From NCBI GenBank assembly GCA_030847615.1, contig JAUMIR010000002.1, positions 115,328,309-115,392,308 on the forward strand: 64,000 nt of DNA, written 5' to 3'. The notes beneath the pieces are model-generated. The model worked only from the letters and a program-made list of their open reading frames with translations, was not told the origin of the DNA and did no database searches. The stretch's first letter is position 1, and every line of letters starts with the position of its first letter. Both the position numbers and the translations under genes were made by a program. Origin of the DNA: Gambelia wislizenii. Taxonomy: Eukaryota > Chordata > Lepidosauria > Squamata > Crotaphytidae. Below, in pieces: positions 24,192-34,162 of this stretch.

Positions 24192-27100
24192 AAACCACCA
24201 CCAAGAGCAGTTTCAGCCTTTGAGGCTGCAATCCTATATCTACATAACTGTTAGCAAACCCTGCTCAACTCAGAGGGGCTTCCTCCTGAGGAGAGATGTA
24301 TAGGATTGTACTGTTAAAGATACACAACAATTGACCAATATGAAGTTGAAGGCTTTCACCGCCAGCATCCATAGATTTTCCTTGGGTTTTTTTCCGGGCT
24401 GTGAGGCCATGTTCTGGAATACAGTAGTTTCTTTCTGATGTTTCACCTGCATCTGTGGCTGGCATCCTCAGAGAATGGCTGGGTAGAAGTGTGTGTGGAG
24501 TTTATATGCTGTGATCCCCTGTTGAGGAGTATATGTAAATTTGTGTAATTGAATGGTTAGTTTCTGGGTATAGAAATGCAAGGCTCTTTAGTGTCTGTTT
24601 GGCTAATGGTTGGTTGATGGGCCATTATCTGCTGGAACTCCCCTTGTCCCTGGGTGGAATTCCTTTGTAAGTGTTTTTATTCTATTGTTCTTCAAAACTG
24701 GGAGCCAGATTTTGTTTACTTTTAAGGTTTCTTCTTTCCTGTTGAAGTTATCCAGATGTTTGTGGATTTCAATAACTTCTCTGTGCATTCTAACATGATA
24801 GTTGTTGGCCTGGTCCAGAATTTCTGTGTTTTAAAATAGCATTTTTTGTCCAGGTTGGTTTATAACATGTTCTGCTACTGCTGATTTTTCTGGCTGGCCC
24901 AGTCTGCATTTCTATACCCAGAAACTAACCATTCAATTACACAAATTTACATATACAGTACTCCCCAACAGGGGGTCACAGTATACACTCCACATACACT
25001 TCTACCCATCTCTGAAGATGCCAGCCACAGATGCAGGCGAAACATCAGAAAGAAACTATTCCAGAACATGGCCTCACAGCCTGAAAAAAACCCAAGGAAA
25101 ATCAATTGACCAATAACTACTATAGGGCAGTTGAAATCAGTTCCTTTCATCACATTCTATATTTTTGCTCCATCCCTACCTTGTCTGGCATGGTGTTGTT
25201 TACCTGGCATAAAATCAAGATTGCCATAAATGTTTTGATGAGAAAGGTGAGGGTGTGTCCCTTTGGCCTGGAATTTTCAGACTGGCATTAGCTTCTTGTA
25301 AGATTTTTGACTCTTGGAATATGAGATTTCTTTGACATAGAACATGAACAATGGCAATGGCAAACTATCCCATTGATTACCACTATTCTACTGGGATTCT
25401 CACACACCAGCTATAACCATACAATCTTTTTCCATTAGGTTGTCCAAACCACTCATCTTGACTTTTGAGGCTTTTACTGCATGTGTATAAGCAGCTATAA
25501 ACCATGCCCTGCTTTTAATATTGTGCATGCAGTTTGTCCCCACCATAGCTGATGGTGTAAGTTAAAGCTAACTTAACTTTCTGTGTGCTTCATGTCATTT
25601 TCTTTTCTTTTTTTAGTCCATACTTTTATTGTTTAAATTATAAAATACACAAACCATTACAAACAACAATACTGACAAACCATAACACTATATACAACTT
25701 TAAATCTTAACAATTATATGTAAACATATACACATATTTACTTCCTCTCTGATGAACTACCAGTTGTTTTATGATACGCTTTTTCAAATTCTTCTTCTGC
25801 AAATGGGTTGGTAAAACTCAGAATAAAAAAATAGTTTCATATAAGAAAACATGATAAAACAAGATCCCCCTGCCTACTGATATTCCAGACTAACATGGCT
25901 ATGTCTTGAATTCTACATTTCTTTTGTGCAACCTCTCCCTCAAAAAACCAGCCATCATGAATAAACCAGCTTCTTTCTTTAGCTCTGATTCCTCTGTAAT
26001 TCTGTAGCTTCAAATCTACCTCACTGCCTTCTCCTCTATTAGAATCATAGAATCATAGAATTGCAGAGTTGGAAGAGACCACGAGGGCCATCCAGTCCAA
26101 CCCCCCTGCCACGCAGGAAATCACAATCAAAGCATCCCCGACAGATGGCCATCCAGCCTCTGTTTAAACACCTCCAAGGAAGGAGACCCCACCACGCTCC
26201 GAGGGAGTGCGTTCCACTGCCGAACAGCTCTTACTGTCAAAAAGTTCCTCCTAATGTTGAGGTGAAATCTCTGTTCCTGGAGCTTGCACCCATTGCTCCG
26301 TGTTCCAGTCTCTGGAGCAGCAGAAAACAAGCCTGCTCCATCCTCAGCGTGACATCCCTTCAAATACTTAAACAGGGCTATCATATTGCTCACTACTCTC
26401 TCAGGAGAGTGGTTTTTCAGCCATTTTGGTGCTGGGCTCACCACCTTAACTGGGGTAATAATTAGCACACATATGGGCAGGGAACATGGCTAGCTAGCAA
26501 CTCCTCAGAGCCCACACATGTTACAGTTCTACAAACTGTGGTCTGGGAATGACTAAGAGAGAAAAATGTATTTTGTGATAGTTAGATTTGAGCAGCCTGA
26601 TATCTTTGTTCCAGGGTTAGGCAAGATTGGCCATAGTTGTGGTTTATTATGAAAGCAGCCCTCCTTGAGACAACCTGATTGACCCTGCAGATTGTTAAGC
26701 CGCACCAACTCTTCAGCCCATTTTAGGCAGGATACTCACTACACGGCCCCAGCGGTTCCAACAGCTGTAGTTTCCATTCTGCTCTATGATTTGGATGATG
26801 TAAAACTTGTTGTTGTTGTGACCAATGTTGGTTTGGTTCAGCATGCAGTCATAGTCCTCGTAAATCTATAATGGTAACAGAGAGACTAACTCTACTTATA
26901 GAATGTGAATGTACCGTACATACATCTCTGCTTTAATACCAAATGGGGATGTCACATTGACCCCAAAGAAAGAGTCCTGACCTTTGAGCCAGATATTTTC
27001 ACAGGGACTCAAAACTTTATCAGAAGCCTCAAAAAACACATAATAAGGACGCAATGATAACACAAAAGGGCAAAACTATCAGATGATGTTATCATTCAGC

Positions 27101-29590
27101 CATTCTGGGGGTGTAGTATGGGCATGAATACATTTTTTACTGATGGCTTTTCCCATCAATAAAAAAGTAACACCTTATTCACACCTGTGCTACACCCCCA
27201 GAACGGGTGAGGATGCAGGTGTCTGATAATTTTGCCCTTCGGGCTATCATCCTGTCTTTATGACGTGATTTTGGATGTGATTTTTTTGCCACTTTACCCA
27301 CATCTGATAAAGTCCTCAGATGGAATGGTATTGAACAAACAGTCACATTTCAGACTCTGCTAGAAATCTGAGAAATGGGAACACAATCATGACCAAGGAC
27401 TCAGAAGCACTGTGAGAACAAACAAGGCATGATGGACAATACATTATTATTATGAATTGTCCAAAGTGCTTGGACAGTGAAGCAACTGATGGAATCCAGG
27501 ATAGAGTCCAACAGGGAAATTTCTCATTCAGGTTGGAATATGTGACAACTCTCCACTCCAGAGCAGCAGCTTTAGTTAAGATGATCTATAAAGAGAAGGA
27601 GATACCCTGAAGTCAGGAATATATTCCAGACCTCTGTCAAGTAACCTGTATCAGTTAATAAGTTGCTGGTAAAACAAAACATGCATTTTTGTCTCATTCA
27701 GTTTCCCTCCTTCTATACCGGAGGTGTTAAGAAACACACCTATTAAGAAAGGCAAAAGCACTGAAGTGGGTGGGGGGGAAACAAGAAGAGGGAGCCTGAA
27801 GATTCAGTGGCTGAGTTCACACACCACAATAACCCATGGTTCTGAGGAAAACATGGCTTATTGTTTACAAGCAGTATGCGCACTGCCTGGTTATTTCTAT
27901 CTGCAGCAGAAGTGGGTAAACAAAACCACCCTGGGTTTCAGGACATCCAGAACTGGTACTCTTGCTTGTCTTTCTCCTGAGACAGGGGAAACCTCCCACA
28001 AAAAAGACCCTGGGTTAGTTCACTACCGAAGAGACAAATCAGATTGATGCCCTAAACTGCCACAATAAACAAGCCACAGATAGAATCTTGTACAGTCGTC
28101 CCTTCACATTTGTGGGGGTTAGGTTCCCCAGACCCCCGCAAATGTGAAAAATCCATGAATAATGATTGCCCTCCCCCTCCCCCGCCAAAGCGACCATGGG
28201 GCCTCTGGAGGCCCCATAGTCACTTTCTTCGGACTCCCCAGTCCCTTCCTAGGCCTTCACGGGGCCTCAGGAGACCCTCCCGAGGCCCTGTGGAGGCCTC
28301 CCCAGCCCTCCCCCCTCCCTCCCAGGGCCTTCATGGGGCCTCCGGAGGGTCTCCGAAGGCCCCGTGGAGGCCTCCCCACTCCCTCCCAGGGGCTTCACGG
28401 GGCCTCCGGAGGGTCTCCGAAGGCCCTGTGGAGGCCTCCCCGGCTCTCCCCGCTCCCTCCCCGGGCCTTCACTGGGCCTCCAGAGGCTGTTCCTATTTGG
28501 AGGTGAATGACTAGGCAGCAACAGGCTGCCTTCTTCATGAGAACCAAGAATTCTCCATAATGTTGGCTTATTGTAATACTTAATATTCTCAGTATGTGCT
28601 TTGAGCTTCAGGGCTTTGAGCTTCAGGGTGCCCCCTGATGGAGGACAAAATCAAATGGGAACTTGCATCTTTCTCCTACAGCAGCTACCTTCAACTGGTG
28701 ACTTCTAGATGCTTTGGACCAGACACCTATCAGCCCCAGAAAGCATAGCAATGGTCATGGATTAAAGGAGTTGGAGTAGAAAACATTTGGAGGGTTCCAG
28801 GTTGGGGAAAGCTGTCCTATGGCATACAACAAAACAGGTGGGCAACTGTGGGAAACTGGGGAGGGGCATTAGCCTGTAGGAGAATTTGGGGAGCTGCACA
28901 CCCCACCCTCAGTGCAAAAAACCAATTTTTGTCCCATCATCATCATCACTACCACTTACCCCACCTCTTCCCAGGGATCGAGGCAGGACAACTACACATA
29001 ACAACTAATATCAGTTAAAAATACATAAACCCATTAAAACACGTGCCCCCCAAAACCTTTTATGGTCTGTGAGGAGGCAGTTCTGCCATCCTTTTAGGAT
29101 GCCCTGGGCCATTTTAGGCTCAGGAGATTACTTTTTTCAAAATAAGAAATGACCTGGTTTACAACTGGTTTTTTTAAAAGGCCCTTCTTGGTCTTAAAAT
29201 AGCCACGGGGGCGGGGGAAGATGTGGCAAAAATGCCCCATTGCCACCTAGAGGGAATTTTGGGCCAAAACTTTTTTTTTTTTACCCCTGGGAGCGCAAAG
29301 CAGCTCTTGGGGCCATGGGCCACACTCTGCCAACCCCTGCAATAGAAACTGGGTACAGGATAACCCCTCACCTAGAGCTTCACTCTTACCTTAGCATCAC
29401 TACAGTTGCTCAGCTGACAGGAAGAGTCGACTTTGCTCTTCAGCTTCTCCTTGGGAGCTGCCTTCAGTGCCGCCATGGTGGAACGATAATTGTCTTCCTC
29501 TGGTTCAGGCTTTGGCTCTGGTTCCTCTTTAACCTTCTTTTCCTTCACAGGAGCCGGGGTTCGGGCAGAAGCTTTGCGCTTGGGGGGCAT
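10674..29590 (-). CDS. PARP3: PARP3, mono-ADP-ribosyltransferase 3 (10 coding exons)
   Basis: PARP3 is a nuclear DNA-break-activated ADP-ribosyltransferase that uses NAD+ and acts in double-strand break repair. The spliced frame is 543 codons (human PARP3 is about 533-540). Exons: 29390-29590, 26740-26865, 21189-21380, 19601-19736, 18531-18757, 17015-17182, 16113-16199, 13924-14101, 10948-11094, 10674-10843; all junctions are GT-AG with matching phase. In order it has a basic N-terminus (1-67), the WGR domain (about 68-180, with WNRWGRVGEVGQSK), the helical regulatory domain (about 190-320, with KKMPLGKLSKQQI) and the ART domain (about 330-543). The catalytic triad is present: His397 in LLWHGT, Tyr427 in GRGLYFAS, Glu524 in QSEYLIYQ. 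A Lys/Glu-rich stretch near residue 307 differs from human. It is divergent from RRP9, as in mammals. The start is the first Met of the first exon, MPPKRK. Confidence 0.97.
10948..11094 (-). CDS. PARP3: PARP3 coding exon 9
   Basis: Encodes VCPTSKRVGIMFLNEVALGK and the GYDSVLACGRTEP segment of the ART donor loop region. It joins exon 8 through Val and exon 10 through Asp. Confidence 0.95.
11426..13468. mobile_element. TcMar-like MITE with expanded GC-rich minisatellite core
   Basis: TA sits at both borders. The left end CAGTTGCCCCTCCACATTCG and the right end, inverted, CAGTCGTCCCTTCACATTCG are terminal inverted repeats of Tigger/TcMar type. Between them is a tandem array: about five 63-bp units (11575-11850), then about 24 units of 64 bp to 13390. 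It lies inside the PARP3 intron between coding exons 8 and 9. Minus-strand frames rich in PALPPSLPRPLR are artefacts of the repeat, because 64 is not divisible by 3. Confidence 0.85.
11570..13390. repeat. 63/64-bp GC-rich minisatellite
   Basis: The later unit contains GACCTCCGTGGGGCCTAGCA, then AAGGCCTGGGGAGGGAGG. A 444-bp block (about seven units) beginning near 12430 is repeated almost exactly from about 12870, showing a higher-order duplication. The plus strand is strongly G-rich. Confidence 0.95.
13924..14101 (-). CDS. PARP3: PARP3 coding exon 8 (catalytic His and Tyr)
   Basis: Carries the NAD-binding core LLWHGTSVAVVAAIL and the GRGLYFASENSKSAGY motif. It thus supplies the His and Tyr of the H-Y-E triad. 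Acceptor TTACAG, donor G|GTGAGC. Confidence 0.98.
14102..16112 (-). other. PARP3 intron 7
   Basis: Contains C runs at about 14573-14580 and 14648-14656 and the short inverted repeat near 15.7 kb. No other feature was recognised in it. Confidence 0.6.
15695..15785. repeat. short inverted dispersed repeat
   Basis: GTTGGATTGCAACTCCCAACA at the left is an imperfect inverse of GACTTGCAGTCCAGCAACAC at the right. This resembles the TGTTGGACTGCAACTCCCA type of reptile repeat. It lies in a PARP3 intron. Confidence 0.5.
16113..16199 (-). CDS. PARP3: PARP3 coding exon 7
   Basis: 29 codons, LIVTYVEKTG to NIWKVNREGE, the conserved IWKVNR(Q)EGE strand of the ART domain. Acceptor ATTAG, donor GAG|GTAAGG. 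Confidence 0.95.
16352..16962. mobile_element. about 610-bp MITE, family X copy 2
   Basis: It shares ends (GGGGGTTGTCTAAACAG and CTCATATAGACAACCCC) and ordered internal blocks with 5706-6335. It sits in PARP3 intron 6. Internal open frames are not conserved between the two copies. Confidence 0.7.
17015..17182 (-). CDS. PARP3: PARP3 coding exon 6
   Basis: 56 codons from VLADIELAQSLQ to PSSEDYK. The middle is a Lys/Glu run (about residues 307-323) longer and more charged than the human segment. HPLDKDY marks the start of the catalytic fold. Acceptor GACAG, donor AAG|GTATGA. Confidence 0.95.
17656..17869. mobile_element. TcMar-Tigger-like MITE
   Basis: TA borders enclose an element that begins CAGTTGGCCCTCCATATCC and ends, inverted, with the same kind of sequence. 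The interior carries TATATAATGGGACTTGAGCA and TTTTGGTATCC, as in other copies here. It lies in PARP3 intron 5. Confidence 0.85.
18155..18350 (+). mobile_element. Penelope-like terminal repeat fragment
   Basis: CTGAAGATGCCAGCCACAGA and the following CTCTTCCAGAACAC... block match the terminal repeats at 24.9-25.1 kb and 57.3 kb. A GAACTAACCATCCAAATACA block precedes it, as at 24.9 kb. The GAAAC of the hammerhead-like motif is changed to TAAAAC here. Confidence 0.7.
18531..18757 (-). CDS. PARP3: PARP3 coding exon 5 (regulatory domain)
   Basis: 227 nt encoding DVKKMPLGKLSKQQIAKGFE and, further on, the FYTIIPHNFG motif typical of the DNA-dependent PARP helical domain. Donor CTG|GTGAGG. This is the exon that has a relic at 1654-1877. 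Confidence 0.97.
18850..19310. repeat. dispersed repeat, related to 487-835
   Basis: It begins with GGATCTTGTAGCACCTTTGA and ends with the GTGTAGTGTGCCAGGAAACC block, both shared with 487-835. It lies in PARP3 intron 4. Confidence 0.6.
19601..19736 (-). CDS. PARP3: PARP3 coding exon 4
   Basis: Begins VDDTDGIKQSKQRIRPC and ends DAMQTMNI plus one base. It covers the linker and first regulatory-domain helix (IFSNDMF). 136 nt, leaving phase 1, completed by the next exon to Asp. Confidence 0.96.
20335..20490. repeat. dispersed AT-rich repeat (CAAGGCAGCTTACAATA type)
   Basis: It shares the order GGGACCCAA..GTGGCTTACAG, TAAAACAAA..TA, TCCTGTTAAAACAC with 53270-53390. It lies in PARP3 intron 3. Confidence 0.6.
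21189..21380 (-). CDS. PARP3: PARP3 coding exon 3 (WGR domain, second half)
   Basis: 64 codons starting GEVGQSKLSSF and containing KKDFEKKFREKTKNSW and GKYTLIEV. Acceptor TTCCAG, donor AAG|GTAAGT, phase 0. Confidence 0.97.
22050..22465. repeat. dispersed repeat with TTATATCCCACCTTTCTCCC
   Basis: The opening TTATTTATTGGATTTATATC, then CACCTTTCTCCC and AAGGCAGCTTACAATAA, match the 53.2-kb copy. The later part is GC-richer and may be the body of a LINE 3' end. It lies in PARP3 intron 2. Confidence 0.55.
23205..23385 (+). mobile_element. tRNA-derived SINE, 5'-truncated
   Basis: ACCCACTGGGTGACCTTGGG, AAGGCAAAGGCAACCCC and a GACAACAACAACAAAC tail match the SINE at 53395-53622. The tRNA-like head is missing. 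Confidence 0.75.
23572..23672 (-). mobile_element. 5S-derived SINE, tail region
   Basis: The reverse complement of the SINE body (AGGGTTTTCTTAGGCAAGGA, then GACAGTTCCTTCCCCTGAAA) is followed by CCTACAGCAACTGGTAGGCA. That last piece resembles the 3' end of 5S rRNA. A short internal duplication of TCTGAAATATAGCC is present. Confidence 0.6.
24151..24192. repeat. (A)n(GA)n tract
   Basis: About 17 A residues are followed by about 12 GA units. Confidence 0.95.
24345..25105 (-). mobile_element. Penelope-like element with inverted terminal repeats
   Basis: The two ends are inverted copies: GAAGTTGAAGGCTTTCACCG... at the left and ...CCCAAGGAAAATCAATTG at the right, with the internal blocks CTGCATCTGTGGCTGGCATC and GAAACTAACCATTCAATTAC on both arms. 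The minus strand at 24603-24788 reads REVIEIHKHLDNFNRKEE, then IWLPVL. I recognise this as the end of the GIY-YIG endonuclease domain of Penelope-like retroelements. The element is a short dead copy in PARP3 intron 2. Confidence 0.75.
26038..26468 (-). mobile_element. CR1-like LINE 3' end
   Basis: On the minus strand it encodes FNIRRNFLTVRAVRQWNALP-type sequence (here LNIRRNFLTVRAVRQWNALP), then GSPSLEVFKQRLDGHL. It ends in the CR1-type terminus, which on the plus strand begins AGAATCATAGAATCATAGAA followed by TTGCAGAGTTGG. It is in PARP3 intron 2 and is 5' truncated. Confidence 0.85.
26740..26865 (-). CDS. PARP3: PARP3 coding exon 2 (WGR domain, first half)
   Basis: 42 codons beginning IYEDYDCMLNQTNIG and ending WNRWGRV, the WGR signature. 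Acceptor TATAG, donor GTGAGT, phase 0 at both ends. Confidence 0.96.
27000..27325. mobile_element. foldback MITE
   Basis: Left-arm blocks AAAACTTTATCAGAAGCCTC, AAAGGGCAAAACTATCAGA and CATTCTGGGGGTGTAGTA recur inverted on the right arm as CTACACCCCCAGAACG, TGATAATTTTGCCCTT and CATCTGATAAAGTCCTC. The unit is about 320 bp, in PARP3 intron 1. Confidence 0.75.
28091..28495. mobile_element. TcMar-like MITE with GC-rich repeat core (right end lost)
   Basis: TA and CAGTCGTCCCTTCACATTTG begin it, followed by GGTTCCCCAGACCCCCGCAA as in the 40.2-kb copy. The core consists of GGCCTCCGGAGG-rich units of about 64 bp. The expected second terminal repeat is not seen near 28500. It is in PARP3 intron 1. Confidence 0.75.
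29390..29590 (-). CDS. PARP3: PARP3 coding exon 1
   Basis: Encodes residues 1-67, a Lys/Pro/Glu-rich N-terminus ending NCSDAK. The donor is AAG|GTAAGA. The frame FRSTAEALKA of human PARP3 is matched by YRSTMAALKA. The acceptor of this exon, upstream of the ATG, is uncertain. Confidence 0.95.
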
Positions 29591-30084
29591 GGCTTCCTTT
29601 GGAGTTTTAAACTGCCTTCGAAAAAGTCAGACTTTGGATCAAACCCACTTCTTTCAGGCAACTGCAAAAACTCCATCCTTAAAGGCAAACTAGTTAATCC
29701 TTTGCATGTATAAACTCAATTTAGGAGATGATGTAGGGCTCTAAAAGCACCAATTCCTACATGACAACAGAGAGACATAAGGGTCTTGGTTTGTTTATGA
29801 ACTAAGGGAGAACCAGCTTAAAATGTCTACTGGAAGAACAATACTACACACTGAGTTAAGGGACTAAGATAAGGGACCCACAAAGTGGGTCAGCTGAAGT
29901 GGGTCTACCAATATTCTGCCAGTTGGTAGATAGTTACATAAAGTATTTTTGAATCAACCTCCCACCCACTGAAAGATTTGCTATAAGGCCCCCAAAAGGT
30001 CGGGGCGGGGTGGAAGCAAGAGCAAGAAAGCATGTGCAACAATTCCCCAACAAAACAAAATTAAAAGTGCATTGATGAAATATA

Positions 30085-30132
30085 TAAATTGCAATGGTCT
30101 CTTCCAACTCTACAATTCTATGATTCTATGAA
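30085..30132 (+). mobile_element. CR1-like 3' tip
   Basis: GGTCTCTTCCAACTCTACAA followed by ATTCTATGATTCTATGA is the CR1 3' terminus with its short direct repeat. Only about 45 bp is present, a very short insertion. Confidence 0.75.
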
Positions 30133-30944
30133 GTGTCTAAAATGAAATAGTTGCATTGATCACTAAAAGCTTGACAGAACAGTGCATTTTTAAAGCTCTC
30201 AGCTAAATGCCAATTACTGGTAAATAAGGAACTAATAGAAGTAATAGGAGTTGCCATACCAGGGTGCTTCTACACAGAACATCCTCTCTGGGGGAATCTA
30301 CTGACCTCACTTTTCTAACAGCTGGAGCACACAACAGCAATAATGAAGATTATACAGTCTGCCCAGGTTCATACAAAATAAAGCAGATTCTCAGTACTCT
30401 GGCCTCAAGCTGCTTAGAGTTTTATAGGTGTTATGTGGTCTGTCAAATGCATAACAGAAAAACATATAGATTTGATTGGTTTTTAATAAAACCCCATCTG
30501 TATTTATAGATGATATTTGACTCAGCTTGACAGGCCCCAGAAAGAACCAGTTCTGCTGCCGTTTATTCAAACATGACGTTTTTGTCTAATCCTAGACAAG
30601 AAAGAACTGAAACCCCTAAACTACACCCTAGGCAAACAGCAATGCTGCAGCCATAGTAGCACCCAGAGGCAAATGCTCAAGTCACAGTTGATTCATAATT
30701 ATGGCTTGAAGCCATACACTGTCCCAAATCCTCTTTCCCAGCTATCTTGTTCACACCTTTCCTTTTCTTCAAAATCACTTCTTTCTGTATTTCTATCGCA
30801 AAATACTTCTGGATGTTTTCCCAACGTCTCTCTTTCAAGTTGCAAAGTCAACCGGATTAGCCTCTGGAAATCTGGAACCTTTGGCTAGTTCTTTCAAGGA
30901 AATTGTTTTCATGACTTTCATCACTGGTAGGGCTGTCAAGAAGT

Positions 30945-31025
30945 ATGACATAACATAAGAAAAGCTGTCTTGGTTCAGACCAAAGTGCTATCTAGTTTAG
31001 CATTCTGATCTCACTGTGGCAAACT
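30945..31025. repeat. short dispersed repeat
   Basis: AACATAAGAAAAGCTGTCTT, then GTTCAGACCAAAGTGCTATC, resembles a widespread amniote repeat (GGATCAGACCAAAGGCCCATC type). The family was not determined. Confidence 0.5.
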
Positions 31026-31308
31026 TATTTGAATTTGTCTAGAACTCTTTAAAGCCAACCAAACTGGCAGCTACTTGGTTCAAAACCCCACTCTTATAAA
31101 ATGCTGACTTGTCAGCACATTCTCAGAGACAGGCAAGGAGCATACTTTAAACTACCCTATCTATATTCATTAGCAGTCACTGCAAGCAAGACGTTCCTGT
31201 TGAGTCACAACCTTAAACTACAGGTATATTGTTAGAGTGATTTCTACTGAAGCACGCATGTAAAAATTGAAGGTGTGGTCTGCATGAGGGCCTGTTGCTT
31301 TCAAATAT

Positions 31309-31703
31309 ACAGTTGGCCCTCCATATTTGCTGGGGTTAGGGATACAGGACCCCTGCAAAAGTGGAAAAACACAAATATATCTAGCCCCCCTCAACCATAT
31401 TTAACACAGAAAAAGTATGATCTGTGGATTCAAACCATCACAGATACCTTCGAGGTGGCAGGGTTCCTTCGCAAGGCGGAAGTGGGTGGCCAGCAGGGCT
31501 TGCTGCTGCCTCTGCTGCTGCCCTGTGCCATTTTTAATAGGCATTTATACACTTTGCCGTGCCTTCGCGTTCTCTCTCAATGTCGTGAGGCTTGCAGTTC
31601 CTGTTAAAAATGACATAGGGCAGCAGTGGAGGCGGCACCAAAAAATTGCAAATTGTCAAATCTGCAAAAGTTAAATCCACAAATGTGGAAGGCGAATGTT
31701 ATA
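31309..31703. mobile_element. TcMar-Tigger-like MITE
   Basis: It begins TACAGTTGGCCCTCCATATT and ends with AAATCCACAAATGTGGAAGG, then a decayed terminus near 31700. An AAAAATGGCACAGGGCAGCA-type inverted pair lies inside. Terminal repeats are diverged. Confidence 0.65.
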
Positions 31704-32064
31704 CATAGGCAGTCTGGCAATGGGCCAGCAGTTGGAGAGGGAAGGTGGATCAAGATACTGTATTTGTTTCTTTGATTTAAGACAGCAGGGTAAACTGCCT
31801 GTTTGAACACAACAGTGCAGAAGCCAGTGGAGAATGGAGGTACAGAAGATGGATAATGGTAGAGGAGATAGCAACCAGGAGCTGGTAGGTGAAGGAAACA
31901 CGGGACTGGCTCAGGAGAGGCCATCTGCAGCACACCTGATGAAGTAGAAAACAAATGCATACATTCCTGAAGTCTGATACAATGCTGCCAAGTTTTGAAA
32001 TGACTGGATAGGAGAGGCCTGCATCTAATTTCCTAATATTCCTGCATTGTAGGTTCTATAGGCT

Positions 32065-32186
32065 GTATTTCAGAAGAAGGAAATGGCAAACTACCTTGGA
32101 GTATTCCTTGACTAAGAAAACCCTATGAAATTCATGGGGTTGCTGTAAGTCAACAGGCAATTGGAAGGCACACACACACACACACC
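32065..32186 (+). mobile_element. 5S-derived SINE tail with (CA)n
   Basis: GGAGTATTCCTTGACTAAGA, then AACCCTATGAAATTCATGGG, then GGAAGGCACACACACACACA is the tail half of the SINE whose 5S head is seen at 42.1-42.2 kb. Confidence 0.65.
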
Positions 32187-32669
32187 TCAGGATGTAAAGG
32201 CAAGGTGTGCTCATGTACCTCAGAGATGACACTGGCTCCTGACAACAGAGGAAGATCAGTGGACATATAAAAACCCTTTGGATTCAGCATCAAAGAATCC
32301 TACACAGCAAACTCTACTGTTCAAACTCTGCAAGGTTCCTGGCCCAGTTACTTGCACAGAAGGCTTCTGTATCCTGGGGATAGTCTGCTAGGACTTAAGC
32401 GTATTAACTTTTTCTATTTTTACTACAAAGTCAATATAATTTCACATTATCAGAAGATCCATATTCTCAACAACTGTCAAATGGACCTAGATTTATTTTT
32501 TGCCTAAATGCTCTTGCTTCCTATACCAAATCAGGAGCAGGTTAACATGTCTTTTCTTTCACGATATCATCCTGAATTGCAAAAGCAATTTGCACCTTCA
32601 ATTGTGGGACCTAGTCCATATCGAGTAGGAAATCCTCCCTTATTTCCTAATATTCACTACTTAGTCACT

Positions 32670-32992
32670 TGCAGGCTTATCGCACGAGGGAAGGGAAGCA
32701 GCAGTGCAACCCAAAAACAGCACTTCCCGTCTTGCTTTATCACATGATGCCAACATTCAACAGTTGTTCTTCCGTTCTGGTCCTGTGGGAGATGGTGTTA
32801 AATGTGAATCTTTTTTTTTTCTCTTCTAACTGAAAAATATGTTAGAAAAAAGATTCACATTTACCACTGTCTCCCATGGGACTGGAATGGAAGAACAGCT
32901 TTTGAACACCGTCATGTGATAAGGCAAGATGGGAGGTGCTATTATCAGGGTGCAATGCTGCTTCCCCTCCCTCATGTGATAAGGCTCTGACA
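32670..32992. mobile_element. foldback MITE
   Basis: Left GGCTTATCGCACGAGGGAAG pairs with right CCCTCATGTGATAAGGC. GTGTTAAATGTGAATCTTTT in the left arm pairs with AAAAGATTCACATTTACCAC in the right arm. The arms are about 140 bp around a short AT loop. Confidence 0.8.
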
Positions 32993-33139
32993 TTTTAGTA
33001 TCAAAAGTGAGGCAGGATATCTACCCACAGCACTGACATAAAGCTGACTTCGACTTATGACAAACCTATGCATGACAGACCTCTAAGTCAACAACCTCAA
33101 TAGCCCTGTTGAAGTCTACCGATTCAGGGATGCAGCTTC

Positions 33140-33600
33140 CTTGCTTGAGTTTCTCCATCTGAAATGCAGTCTTCCTCTTTTCCTACTGCCTTCTACCTTG
33201 CCAAGCATTATTGTCTTTTCTAGTGAGTCATCTCTTCTCATGGTATGTCTAAAATATGACAGTTTCGGTTTAGTCATCTTGGCTTCTATGGAGAGTTCAG
33301 GCTTGACTCGCTCTAGAATCCATTTATTTGTGTTTTTGACAGTCCACAGTATTCATAGAACTATCCTCCAGCACCAAATTTGAAATGAGTTGATTTTCTT
33401 CCTATCAGCTCTCTTCACTGACCAGCTTTCACAACCATCATCATCGTCTTATTCAGTTATGCCATACATAGAAACAAGAAATATGATGGTATGGACAATC
33501 CTAACTTTAGTATTCAATTATATATCTTTACACTTCAGATTCTTGTCTAGTTCCCTCATAGCTGCCCTTCAAAGTCCTAGTCTTCTTCTTTCTTGACTGC
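33140..33600 (-). mobile_element. BovB/RTE-type LINE remnant
   Basis: The minus strand contains broken frames similar to the region encoding a WCWRR..LRVPW / LEAKMTKLRL-type C-terminus. It parallels the plus-strand copy at 41.0-41.4 kb. It is too decayed to translate cleanly. Confidence 0.5.
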
Positions 33601-33861
33601 AGTATCCACAGCACTACACTTTTCAAAAAATACAGCTACACAACCTAGATGATAGTTATATTGCAAAAAGCAGCTGATAGGCTCTAGAAATAAATTTTCA
33701 GAATAAACAGCTCATTCAAATGCTCTATCTCACAGGCACGCTACAAAGCACTAGCTAATTTGATGTGGGAGAGAGGGTATCCCTAGTGCATGCTATAAAC
33801 AATTCAGTGAGACACTTTTGTAACCAAAGCACAATACATACATATTGTGAGGATCAGGCTC

Positions 33862-34162
33862 AGCCAAACTGATCACCAACAATGGTCCATCCTGGCCTCA
33901 TATCGGGAGGCATGGAGAAGCACTATCCACAATGCTGCAGCCTTATTTGAGAACTCATGCTGAACAAGTCTTGAAGAGAAACGACAACGCAGAAAGAATC
34001 ACAACCCAGAAACATCACCCAAGGAGACCTTCTGCTGTACTTTCTGCAACCAGACTTGTTTATCTCGGATTGGCCTTTTTAGTCATCAGCGTGCTTGCAG
34101 AAAACGTGGGATGAGTCCTTCCTGAATGTTCGTTTGCGAAGAAAAGCCAGAAAGAGATTTGT
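33862..34162 (+). mobile_element. non-LTR retrotransposon 3' fragment, copy 2
   Basis: It begins CAGGCTCAGCCAAACTGATC and runs to GAAGAAAAGCCAGAAAGAG. It encodes the same terminal Cys/His finger region as copy 1, with frameshifts. Its start coincides with that of the copies at 36961 and 37683. Confidence 0.85.
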
